Positions 47,330 to 57,360 of a DNA stretch of 64,000 nucleotides are shown piece by piece. Location: NCBI GenBank assembly GCA_002110485.1, contig MOWL01000001.1, positions 1,550,001-1,614,000 of the forward strand. The letters run 5' to 3'. A program made the translations under genes and the position numbers. The DNA is from Emergomyces orientalis (taxonomy: Eukaryota; Ascomycota; Eurotiomycetes; Onygenales; Ajellomycetaceae). Within the stretch, counting starts at the first letter, position 1, and the number at the start of each line of letters is the position of its first letter. Under the pieces are notes generated by a model. It did not search any database. It saw nothing but the letters and a program-made list of their open reading frames with translations, and was not told the origin of the DNA.

Positions 47330-50300
47330 AATTAATGTTGGAGAAAGGTAATCTTAAAGCCAGAATGTAACGATCGTGGGAATGCTCGAGCTTGTATCGA
47401 GATGTTAACGACACATCTCGACAGAGCACTCGTGGAAGAAATAACGAGTGGGATGTTAAATGAGTGTGGTGGTGGTAGTGGTGGGAAGCAGAACAGAGCT
47501 TCCAAATCAGCGAGAGAGATATTGGATCATATCAGTGATTTGAGTCCGCGGAAAGAAAAGCAGGCATCCGCGTTATAATAGCTCCCTGTTCTGGCGACCT
47601 TAAAAATGGCACAGGAGAAAAAGAGAGCGTGGCCAGTCGAGGGTCTTGTCGGGTCGGCCTGGCAGATATCCAAAAGGGCAAAGAAGCCGCAAGCGGGCAG
47701 GATATTATTGCTGACGGTGAGGCGAGAGAAGGAAACAAAGAAGTGCACGTCGTTTGATAAAGAAGCGGCGGAGTGTTTTTGTTTTGGCAGCGGTTAAAAA
47801 ACGCCAATTCCCAGATAGAGCAATTAAACAGCGGGGGTCTGCGAAGGTCTGGAACACGGTAGTACTAAAAGACGATGGCGGAAGAAAGATTCCAGAAGAG
47901 GTGAGAGTAATATATGAATAATTTGTCCGGGATATGGAAATGAGCCTCAGATGCTAACTGGGTTGATAAAATAATGGCTAAACTCAGCCTCAAGCCGTTT
48001 AGTTGTGATTTATGCGAGAGAAATGAGGAGAAGAAATTGTCCGCCTCAAGTTGTTTGTTTATCAACGTTTACCGCTGTTATATTTACTCCCAAGTTAATC
48101 AATTATTATCTATTTGGGCCGAAAAAGTAAAGGCGGTGTTCACGCCGAATGAACAATTATTAGTGACCACCCAGCAGCGCTGTTCTCTGCGCAGCCAAAT
48201 TTCCTGAATTCTGATTATCGCTAGGATTATTGGCGCCTCATCCCTCTTCGCAGGTCGCTAACCAAGGATCCCATCCAAAATAGCATATCTCCGGGCGCAC
48301 TGACAGATTACTCTGTGCTCCATACAAGGCCCAGAGTAGTTGGTAAGGGCCCTTGTGCCTCTTATTAAGATTCATGCCCGGTTTAAATCTGCCCCATATC
48401 CATCCACGGATATCTATCTATTCATGGATGTTTGTCACTGGGCAAAAGTTAATATGCCTAATAATGACAGACTTTTGCCCTAATTTATATCCACCAGCGT
48501 GTCCGCTCCAAACTATCCGAAGATTAAATCAGATATTTTTGGGCTTGTCATTGATTCTATGTCGAACCCGAAGAACCCCAATACAACGAGATCGATAGTA
48601 CTGGTACTGTTGATGTTTGTGGTTCAAATCTATCTCTCGCAGTGAAACATTCGTGATCTAAGCGAGAATCCATGGCACTTCGATCGCTAATCAGCAGTGA
48701 AGGGTGTTGTGAAAATTGCATATTTTTTCCTACCATTTAGCAAAGACACATGGCTCTGGAAGTATCCATAATCCAGGCAGCTGCTAAATACGTGAGCTGA
48801 ATTCAAATCCGAGGTACTCTCCTTGTCGCATCCCTTGGGCATTGAAATATTGTCCTGTCTTCTTGTCCATGGACCTAGACTGCCACGAAACTTGATTGTG
48901 GCTTGTTAGGCGAAATGAAGTTGGCGCACTTAGGCCAATAGTCTCCATATGACTTAGCCATCAGGAACCAGCAGAGGGGAAAATTCTCTTGGCTGTAAGC
49001 TTTTGAACTGACCAGAATAATAATAATAATCATTATTATATAGCAGAAGACCCATGAGTCGTGGCTATTTGGCGTTGGGAGAAGGATTTCGTGCAGAGAG
49101 CCAGGGGTATCCGCACACTATTGGGACGCGAGCACAGAGCCAACCAACCATACTATGTAGATATTAGTATTTTCTTGAGAGCTGGTTGACAGAGCTTTAG
49201 CATTAAGGCAATAATTGAATTCGGGCGAATAGCAATCCTGTTCATTAGATGTTGCAAGGGTTGAACTGTGAATGGCTATGCTGGCGCGTTGGCAATGCAA
49301 CCATTTTCAAGGGTTAACATCAGCAATCTCGAAGTCATCGCTCAGTATACGTACCTCGCTCTTTTTCTGGGTATACTGCTTAGTCTTGTTCAGCCATCTT
49401 TCCCACCTCGATGTCCGCATCAAGACCCAATAAACGTTGGACAGTATCTGCCCTGCAGCACTCAACATATCATGCATGCCCTTCAATGAAGCGCGGACAG
49501 GGACAAGGGAAAATTGAGCGCCGATATCAGAAATTCAATGCGCCATGTCGGACGGAATAAAAGAGGATTGCTAGCGGGTTCTTAGTACTTGCTATGAAGA
49601 AGCGTCAAATAGTTACTTGTGGATCTACAGTACCCTTCATCTACACAGAGCCCAAAAACGTCACTCTTCACCATCATGGGCATGTCTGCGGACAAGGCAC
49701 TGGTGCCTCGCTCCCCCACCAAATATACACAACACCCATGAAGACCCATGTTTACTTCCTACGTTATTCATACAAATGTACTGTACAAGTACAGTCCATG
49801 CCCAGGCAACCAAGAAACTCTCACACGTAACATGTTCCATTTACAGTTAGGAACAAGGGCCATCCTGTTCAACGTACTAGTGTCCATACAATTTAATGAC
49901 TTAGCCCACCAAAACATTATATTCTAATTGAATCCCTTTGCAATGCATTTGGGTGTACGAGAGTCAGAAACAGCCACATGTATCGTAGAAAATTTTAGGC
50001 TATTCTGTAACAGAAATTGGTTGGTTAGCTAGGTCAAAATGCACCACTCTTCGCCACATTCCTACTCGCTCAAGAGTATACTATGGAATAAGGGCAATCT
50101 CGAGATTGTAGAGTGATCAGAGATATCTAGCTTGTTTCTAGCAATGTGGATCAGAGGAAAGACAAATATTAACCTGTCAGTCTTAAAAAAAAAGGAAGAG
50201 TGATTCATATCACGTTCTTTTAATTATGGTTTTGATATTCAACCGCTGATCAGATATAAAATGCGATGCGGAAAATAATTTTGTTAGTCCAAGGTTGCTC

Positions 50301-50722
50301 TCACGTAGATTTTGGCGTTTTATCCCTCTCTTTTGTGTCATCCGCCCCGCTTAGATATATCCATTGAGGTCCAACGTCCACCAGTGGTATTGATTCCGAA
50401 CGCCGCCCCGATGTTAATTTTGGCCACTTGGGAGGTAAGACAATCGCTCAAAGACCAAAATGGAAACAAATGAGCTGTCTTCGGTCAATTTGGCGAACAT
50501 GGCGCCAATCGCAAAAATGGCGTAATCGTATTATTGTTCAGAATGTAGACCATACCTGGGACATTCAATAATGTTATACATAATTTCGTCTTTCGAGCTT
50601 GCTTTCAAAATCCCCCTCAATATAACATCCGCCTTTCAACATTCGCACCAGGCGCTAGTGACGGATCGGGGAGTTATAAATCCACTCTTCAAGTAGTAAG
50701 CCTCTCAAGTGTTTATGTGGAT
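47330..50722. other. 3.4 kb intergenic region, no gene supported
   Basis: Between the DUF7729 start and the 3' end of the GAR transformylase gene. Frames of up to about 90 codons on both strands have no domain or convincing splice partner. A TGTACTGTACAAGTACAG palindromic word lies near 49778 and an AATAAT tract at 49015-49040. The first few hundred bases are the DUF7729 promoter. Confidence 0.5.
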
Positions 50723-51514
50723 TCAGCCTCGTAAACCACTGCTGCTTGTCTCGTTCTCAGGAAGTGGGCAATGCTGAATGAGATGGAGTTGCCGCATCGC
50801 GATTCTCACCCCTTCGACAACGGCTTTCCATTCCACTTCGTGGATCCTCTGTTCGAGAGCACATATATCCTCATCAACACCTTTGATAAAGGGAATCTCC
50901 TTGACGAGGATGGGGACTCCCAGGTCCACCTCAGCTATGACATCGTGGATCATAACTCCGGTCCGATCGATCTTCCCTTCTAGCCAGGCGGCATGCGCGC
51001 GTTCTATGGCATTCTATAAGTCGTGTTAAGGTAAGCATATATTTTCAACCTTTGAAAAAGCTAAGTAATACAATTTATATATATAGGCATAGGTTCAACG
51101 TACGGCACCAGTAAATTCGCCAGGTAAAGCGGGATGCAGATTGATGACTTTGATGTTTGCGTCCTTGACTGGGTCCAAGAATGCTGGAGAAAGCACATGC
51201 ATGAACCCCAGGCATACAACCAGCTCAGGAGAATCCTCCAAAATCAATCTGGCCAACTCTTTGTCATATTCCTCGCGAGCCTGTTTAATGCCTGCGTCTG
51301 TTGCGGGGTGCTGCTTTTTGTACTTGACGAGATTGTGGTAATGGGAGGGAATATTGGCATTTTTGGCCCGTTCGAGCCCGTAGGCATCTTTCCGGTTAGA
51401 TATTACACGGACGATTTTAGCAGGGAGTTCTCCAGCCCGGACAGCGTCAATAATAGCCTGGAAGTTCGACCCATTGCCTGAAATGAGCACCGTAATCGGG
51501 GTGGTGTGGTCCAT
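50723..51514 (-). CDS. ADE8: Phosphoribosylglycinamide formyltransferase (GAR transformylase)
   Basis: Two exons, 51514-51104 and 51013-50723, splice at GCC|GTACGT and TTATAG|AATGCC to give 233 aa. The enzyme transfers a formyl group from 10-formyltetrahydrofolate to glycinamide ribonucleotide, the third step of purine synthesis, in the cytosol. Family marks are the phosphate-binding loop LISGNGSNFQAI near residue 10, ELVVCLGFMHVLSPAF near residue 103, the catalytic NLHPALPGEFTGANAIERA near residue 125, and DRTGVMIHDVIAEVDLGVPI near residue 150 with the active-site Asp. The length fits yeast Ade8 (about 214 aa). The ATG at 51514 is chosen because the upstream in-frame extension has no ATG. 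It is divergent from the pyridoxal kinase gene, with about 900 bases between starts. Confidence 0.95.
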
Positions 51515-52410
51515 TATTGCTTCACGGAAAGCCTGCTCGCCGCAGAACAAGCAATTGTGCAGCCTCAGTGTGTATGTATGTTTAATGGGCGGGCTCCGAG
51601 AGCCGTAGGGAAGCACGAACGGGAGGTGAGAGAGCAATTGAAGTTGAAGATCCGTTTTCAGTCGATGGTGTTTATTGAAACTGGCCAGGGGCAGTTTAAA
51701 AAAAAAGCTGACTAAGCGATGTGAGGGGGGCAGCGGGAACAGGTATTTTTCCGCTCCGACCTGTTGATTCTCACTTTTTAAAAAGATATAAAAAGGTGAG
51801 GAATAGCATTCAGAAGACAAATAGCAAGAATATTCGTATAGTTTAATTTTGGTATTTATTGGGATTTTGACCTTTTAAACGCGGGAAGGGCGTAACCTCA
51901 AACTGCCTGATATTCTCTCTCACGGCCAATTGATCGAAACTGTGAGAATTGCATTGGTGCGGGGTGAGCAGGGAGAGAAAAAGACCAGGCAGTTCACATA
52001 GTGTCTATAGATTGATGTATATAAAAGTTTTGTAGAGATGAACCATACCATACCGCCTTCACGAATGGAAATATCACAAACAGTCACAGTGTTAAATTTG
52101 CCTAGGAATGGCTCCCAGTCATCAGTAACTGAGCCCGTAGTCAACACAAGCTTCCAGGTAATTATTGTGGACGCCAAACCCAGATCTGACTCGGCAATGC
52201 TCGTCATCCATGGTTGCACCCGGACAGCACCGATATTAAAATTTCCCCCAACTCTGCAAAAAATTCATACATGCATACATATACATATATACATATATAT
52301 AAACCATTTAAAGGAACCCGTTTTATTTCATATATTCTGGCTATCTATCCTTACCTCATCTATCTTCTCCAGATCCCATTTTCCAGGACCTAAAAAACCG
52401 CGTTTCTCAG
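51515..52410. other. Divergent promoter of ADE8 and pyridoxal kinase genes
   Basis: About 900 bases. An ATACAT/ATATAC tract lies at 52265-52300. No gene is seen. Confidence 0.6.
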
Positions 52411-54436
52411 ATGTCGTGCGATATGCTGGTACCCGAAACTCGGGTGCTGGCCATAGCAAGCCATGTATGATATATATCACCGGCCTTCTAAGGGATTCTC
52501 TAATTTCTAATAGTGACTGACTTTACATGTATAAAGGTGGCGTATGGGTGCGTCTGTTTCTGACTTTTGTAATGCTTCATCGTCGTGCTCCCTGCGTGAA
52601 AGCTGCGATGACTCAAGGAGCTTTTTTTCAATATCTACCCCATATGCTCAGTCGCCCTGTTCTATGCCCTCTCTAATCGAGGGCTCCACCATCTTTATCA
52701 ATTTGATGGAGATGAAATGATTTCCAGTTGGCTGTAACATCAAAATTTTATATTGAGCGGAAGCGCATGGGAGGCGAGCTTGCTGCACTCACAATGGTAC
52801 ATGTTTTTTTCGTTCTAATTCCTGCCCATGCAGATTCGTCGGCAATACGATGGCAACATTCGTCATGCAGTCGTTGGGATGCGATGTCGCAGCGATAAAT
52901 ACCGTCCATTTTAGTGAGGGCTCCCACATGGCACCTATTATTATTTTTCTATTTGGGGGGGGAAATACTTTTGTGATATCAACATGCACAGACATCTATC
53001 AGTCGCCTTAGCTAACGCTGTGTCCAAACACACGTAGGTAATCACACTGGCTACGGACAGGTCAAAGGCACGAAATCTACTGCACAAGAAATCTCTGGTC
53101 TTTATGCTGGGCTGAAGCAGAGCTACTTGACCGATTTCGATGTTTTGTTGTCTGGATATGCGCCAAGCGCTGCTGCTGTAGAGGCTGTTGGTGAAATAGC
53201 CCTTGACATACGACGGAGGTCCCGGGCAAAACCCGGCTCATTCTTTTGGGGTGCGTATTCATGGAATATATCTCTTGGATGCCTCGTGCTTTAGCATCTG
53301 GTGCATTTTGGAAAAGGAGAATACTGAACAGTGCCAATTATACCAGTCCTTGACCCAGTAATGGGAGATCAAGGACGGATCTACGTGAACGAGGACGTGG
53401 TGCCAGCATATAAGAAAATCATACCGCACGCTGATTTAATATTGCCAAACCAATTCGAGGCAGAGTAAGCTGTGATACATTCATTTTTCAAAATCAATAG
53501 ATACACCCCCATTTCACATAGCTACTCTTACTATTCAAAATTCAACACGTATTATCCACCAACGAAATCTAACCTACATTCCCCAGACTCCTCTCCGGCG
53601 TAAAAATAACCTCCCTCACCAGCCTCGCCGACGCCATCACTGCCCTCCACCGCACGTACAACATCCCACACATCATCGTGACCTCAGTCCAGCTCCCATC
53701 AATCTCCTCGTCCGCCTCTTCAGCAATATCCTGCTCCACAGCAGCAGACAGCAACACGACCAACCCAGACTCTTCTCACCCAGATACACTAACCATAATT
53801 GGCTCCACCGCACGCTCCGATGGGAGCCCGCGTCTCTTCAAAGTCGAAGTCCCCCGTCTAGACTGTTTCTTCAGCGGGACGGGAGACATGTTCGCCGCGC
53901 TAACTGTCGCACGGTTACGCGAGGCCGTATTTGCAGCTGACGCGGACGCTGACGCTGATGCGAAGGCTGGCTGTGACACAAACCCTTCTAGCACCACCAG
54001 CACCACCTGTGCCACCCGAGGTAGTAACCTCGAACAACCAGCACCACCCCAGCTCCGATCCACATCCTCGCCCTCATCCTACCCCCTCCTTCGCAACACC
54101 CCTTCCTGGCAATCCCCTGACTTCGTCCCTGCCAACAAACTACCCCTCGCCCAGTCCACTGTCAAAGTCCTCTCAAGCATGCACTGCATCCTCGAGAAGA
54201 CCATGGAGGCGAGGAGTGCCGAGTTGGCACGGTACCCGTCAGAAGACGATGAGACGACGCGGGTGCAGGATGCGGTTGAGTTTGCGGGGCTGACGGAGGC
54301 GGAGCGGCACGAGGCACGTCTGAGGAGGTCGTATCTGCGTGAAACCAAGGCGGCGGAGATACGGCTTGTAAGGAATGTGGGGTTGTTGAAAAAGCCTCAG
54401 GGGGTGGAGTTTGTGGCAGAGGAGTGGAGGGTGTGA
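52411..54436 (+). CDS. BUD16: Pyridoxal (pyridoxine) kinase
   Basis: Six exons join in phase to 446 aa: 52411-52464, 52537-52547, 52834-52913, 53038-53250, 53332-53464 and 53587-54436. It phosphorylates vitamin B6 vamers with ATP in the salvage route to pyridoxal phosphate. Family marks are RVLAIASHVAYGFVGNTMA near residue 10, INTVHFSNHTGYGQVKG near residue 40, DVLLSGYAPSA near residue 80, VPIIPVLDPVMGD near residue 120, ILPNQFEAELLSG near residue 155, and the ATP/anion-hole motif FFSGTGDMFAALT near residue 255 with the catalytic Asp. Exon 2 is only 11 bases. The protein is longer than yeast Bud16 (about 310 aa) because of Ser/Thr-rich inserts near residues 190-215 and 280-335, the first including SSASSAISCS and the second ADADADADA. 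The start is the only ATG that gives the N-terminal strand. Confidence 0.92.
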
Positions 54437-55121
54437 TGTTAGTGAGTCGGTAGTAAGGGGTTTGGAGACGATGTGCGTACATACATACCTTAGGGAGGTT
54501 TATTTTATTCGCTTTTGTTTTGGTTTTGTTTCTTTTGATTTTTTGTTTCATTTTTCTTTTGTTGGTAGAGATGGCACCAGGGTGGGTGTCGGGTTGCATA
54601 TAAAGTGATAGCTGAATGCATATATACACAAATCACTTGGGGTTTGGGTATTATCATAGACTTTTGAGTGGAATATATCAGTTCTTATTTAGGCGGATAT
54701 CAAGAGAAAATGTTGCTCCTTTTGGGGAGTATTCCTCCTGTATTATATTAGACTTCCAGCTGAGATGGGTTGACAGGTCGCCCCTATCATCAAAGAACAA
54801 CTCAACCACATTCCGATTCCCGCGGGGGCATACTAAAGATCCAAGCTCTTGAACATTTATATTAGAATATTCGCCCGTTTCATCTTTTGTCTCGAGGAAA
54901 TGGGCAGCAGGCTATAATACCACTCCGTTTCCATTTATTTCTTCATATATTTTTCATACTCCCATGTCTATATGCGCACAAAGCCGGGGAAAACACCACA
55001 TCAGTCATTTGTCACATAAATAAATTTTTCACAGGAAATACACAGTTCAACCCGTCAAAAAGAGAGAGAGAGAGAGAGAGAGAAAGCTAAAGACAACATA
55101 AAGCAGATATGCAGGATATGT
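54437..55121. other. Convergent 3' flanks of pyridoxal kinase and dUTPase genes
   Basis: About 685 bases with T-rich sequence at 54500-54570 and a GA dinucleotide repeat at 55059-55084. No gene is seen. Confidence 0.6.
55059..55084. repeat. GA dinucleotide repeat
   Basis: A run of about 12 GA units lies within the 3' flank of the dUTPase gene. Confidence 0.85.
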
Positions 55122-56010
55122 TTATCCTGTGCTTCCGAAGCCGCCAGCACCACGCACACTCTCGTCTAGCTGTTCCACCTCCACTACTTCAGGTGTATAA
55201 ATCTGAAAAATTGAAAGGTTAGCACCAGCATTGTTTTCGCCTAACCTCATGGGAAAAAGTGTCCCTTACCCGCTCGAGAACCAATTGCGCAATGCGATCG
55301 CCCTCGTTGACTGTTTATTTTTCACCATGAGGTATTAGTTTTATCCCCATAGACGTGTGAAGAAGGAAAGTAGGAAAAGTCACAAATCATACTTGTGAAA
55401 TCCGCGTCCGAGAAATTGAACAGTAGAACTTTGACTTCCCCCCTGTAATCCGCATCAATGACACCTGCGCCTGTATCGATGAAATGTTTTGACGCGAGGC
55501 CGCTACGAGGTGCTATTCGTCCGTCTATAGTCAAGAAGTAGAAACGTTAGAAAGGCGGAGAATCCCAATATATCGCTTCGTATATTGCTTTCTATACATA
55601 TATATATGGTGGAGAGAGAGGCAGATCCACATACAAGTTCCCTCCGGAACAGCAATTGCAAGCCCTGTATCAACAAGGCCCTTGCCTTTGGCAGGGATCA
55701 CAATTGCCTTTGCGCAGTAAAGATCATATCCCGCCGCAAAAGCTGAACCTCGGGTTGGAGCACGAGCTGTGGGGACTAGCTTCTTGACCATGAGAGGGGG
55801 AGGCTTAGATTGGGAGAGGGAAGTAATGGCGGGAATTGTGCTGGTGGTGGCAGTGGTTTCTGAAGGAGCAGGAGCAGCGGCAGATTCAGTCGCGGGGGCC
55901 ATGGCTGTTGTCTTTGGTCGTTTGGCTAGTGGGGAATTGGGCAGCGAAGGTGGCTGGTGGGTAGTGGAAGTGATGGTTGCTGAGGGAGGCGGGGTGACCT
56001 CTTTGGTCAT
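55122..56010 (-). CDS. DUT1: Deoxyuridine 5'-triphosphate nucleotidohydrolase (dUTPase)
   Basis: Four exons, 56010-55635, 55524-55393, 55310-55270 and 55202-55122, give 209 aa in phase. The trimeric enzyme cleaves dUTP to dUMP and pyrophosphate, which keeps uracil out of DNA and feeds dTMP synthesis. All five family motifs are present in order: FAAGYDLYCA (motif 1), GRIAPRSGLA (2), TGAGVIDADYRGEVKVLLFN (3, catalytic Asp and substrate Tyr), NEGDRIAQLVLER (4) and RGAGGFGSTG (5, the C-terminal arm). An N-terminal tail of about 70 residues is Pro/Thr/Ala-rich with a basic AKRPKTTAM stretch that might be a nuclear signal. The third exon has only 41 bases. A palindromic ACACGCGCGTGT lies 213 bases upstream and would suit G1/S control. 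A nested transposon starts about 320 bases upstream. Confidence 0.95.
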
Positions 56011-56222
56011 GGTATGGCTATGCGAGAGTTGAGATTTGGTAGAAATTTTGGTTTGACCCAATTGATAGTTGGTATTGGAAGGGAGTGAGAGTAAAGAGGA
56101 GTGGAGGATCCGCTGTGTTGATTGAAATGCTGTCGTGGCTTTTCTCAATTGACTGTTGACATAGTTAACTTTAACAAATCAGCTCTCCATTCAATCAATT
56201 AACTCGCGTTAAATCGCGAAAT

Positions 56223-56234
56223 ACACGCGCGTGT
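56223..56234. promoter_or_regulatory. MCB-like palindrome ACACGCGCGTGT
   Basis: A perfect palindrome with ACGCG on both strands, beside further CGCG words (ACTCGCG, ATCGCG) at 56202-56220. ACGCG elements are the sites of the MBF factor, which drives dUTPase and other S-phase genes in yeasts. Function here is inferred. Confidence 0.45.
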
Positions 56235-56324
56235 GTTATTCAGGTGAAAGGAGCCCAATTAACTTATCTAACCATATCAGGCTGGACTGAGGGTCAGTTC
56301 CCGATTACCTCAGCGGCCGTGGAG

Positions 56325-56329
56325 TAAAG
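56325..56329. repeat. Left target-site duplication TAAAG of outer element
   Basis: The five bases TAAAG immediately precede the first terminal repeat and recur directly after the second (63748-63752). Confidence 0.85.
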
Positions 56330-56427
56330 TGTTGGACGTCTGAGTGGTTGTATTGGCAGCTCTCTGCTGGGGGCTATATGCTGTGTGCGGGGCGCTAGTC
56401 CGTACTAGGAAGCCCACGGCTCCCACA
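56330..56427. repeat. Left 98-bp LTR of outer element
   Basis: It begins TGTTGGACGTCTGAG and ends GGCTCCCACA. It matches 63650-63747 along its full length with about five substitutions. Confidence 0.85.
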
Positions 56428-56985
56428 CCCCTCCTGGGACTAGCTACCGTACTGCTAATCCTTCTCAAATCACTCAAATCTGCCATAATAATTAATTACA
56501 AAAACCTGCACCTAGTTTCCTCATTAGGACTAGGCCTGATACATGAAATTACTGTAAAGCAGTGCTCAAATCCTTCAAATCCATCATTTTCATCATATTC
56601 ATCATATCCTTCCCCCTTTCGGCGCTCGTGAGGCTTCAATTTGTAGTAGTAGAAGTAGTGTCATTCATTGGTTCATTTTTCAGAGACAGTAGTAGTGTAA
56701 TTGTTCTTGGTGATGATTCTTGCTGTGGTTCTTGCTGTGATTCTCACTGTGATTCTCACGGTGAATGAAGAAGTAGTAGGTAGTGGCAGTGGTTTATGTG
56801 ATCAGTTGATTCATCAAATTCTTCAATCCTTCTCTATAGAATCCCGTGGCGTGGTGACAGAGAATCCAAGTTTTCACTCAATCTTTGTATAATCAATTTC
56901 ATCAATCTGTCTCATTTCTTCATGTATGTCATCATCAAGATATTTTTGTTTGTTTGACCTGATTCATCTCTAGGCCCAGAGGTAG
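56428..56985. other. Left internal part of outer element
   Basis: Noncoding sequence with TTCATCATA and GATTCTTGCTGTG-type short tandem words and AGTAG runs. No frame encodes a recognisable protein. Confidence 0.6.
56982..56985. repeat. Left target-site duplication GTAG of inner element
   Basis: GTAG lies directly before the TG of the left LTR and recurs after the CA of the right LTR (62836-62839). Confidence 0.75.
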
Positions 56986-57333
56986 TGTGGTGGGGAATCT
57001 CGGCGTGGTATTACTTTTCGCCGAGACCGCCTCATATATTTGTTTGGCATGGCTGCCTCATATTCCCATTATCCTTTGACACACGTGTGGATTCGGCGAA
57101 GATTGATTGTACGCAGAGCAGTGAGATTGCTCCTTTTTGATTGTGTGATTTGATATGTGATTGATTGCTTGTTCTTCTTCTATATTTGAATCTCCTACGT
57201 GTTCTTTTGTATTGCTATTTGGATAGCTCGTTGAATAGAATATTGTATACACGGCGAACTTACCAACCTCCTTACGATCCCGCTGCTCCTGCCCACGTGC
57301 CGCCAAAAGCGCACAACCCCTTATTCCACTTCA
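56986..57333 (+). repeat. Left 348-bp LTR of inner element
   Basis: It runs from TGTGGTGGGG to CCACTTCA and repeats at 62488-62835. The two copies give the same 82-codon antisense translation, so at least 249 bp are identical. Confidence 0.92.
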
Positions 57334-57334
57334 T

Positions 57335-57352
57335 TGGCGTCCCTGGGAAGGC
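57335..57352 (+). other. Candidate primer-binding site
   Basis: TGGCGTCCCTGGGAAGG follows the left LTR after one base. TGG at this place would pair with the CCA end of a tRNA. Which tRNA it fits cannot be decided here. Confidence 0.5.
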
Positions 57353-57360
57353 AATTCAAA

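Noticed and set aside
48610..48640. GGTTCAAATC word resembling a tRNA B box
   Set aside because: No matching A box, acceptor stem or cloverleaf could be folded around it; similar words elsewhere failed in the same way.
51515..51820. In-frame N-terminal extension of GAR transformylase
   Set aside because: It lacks an ATG, and the family N-terminus begins right after the ATG at 51514.
57058..57306. Identical 82-codon antisense frame in both inner LTRs (also 62560-62808)
   Set aside because: It is identical only because the LTRs are repeats; no domain or start context supports a gene.
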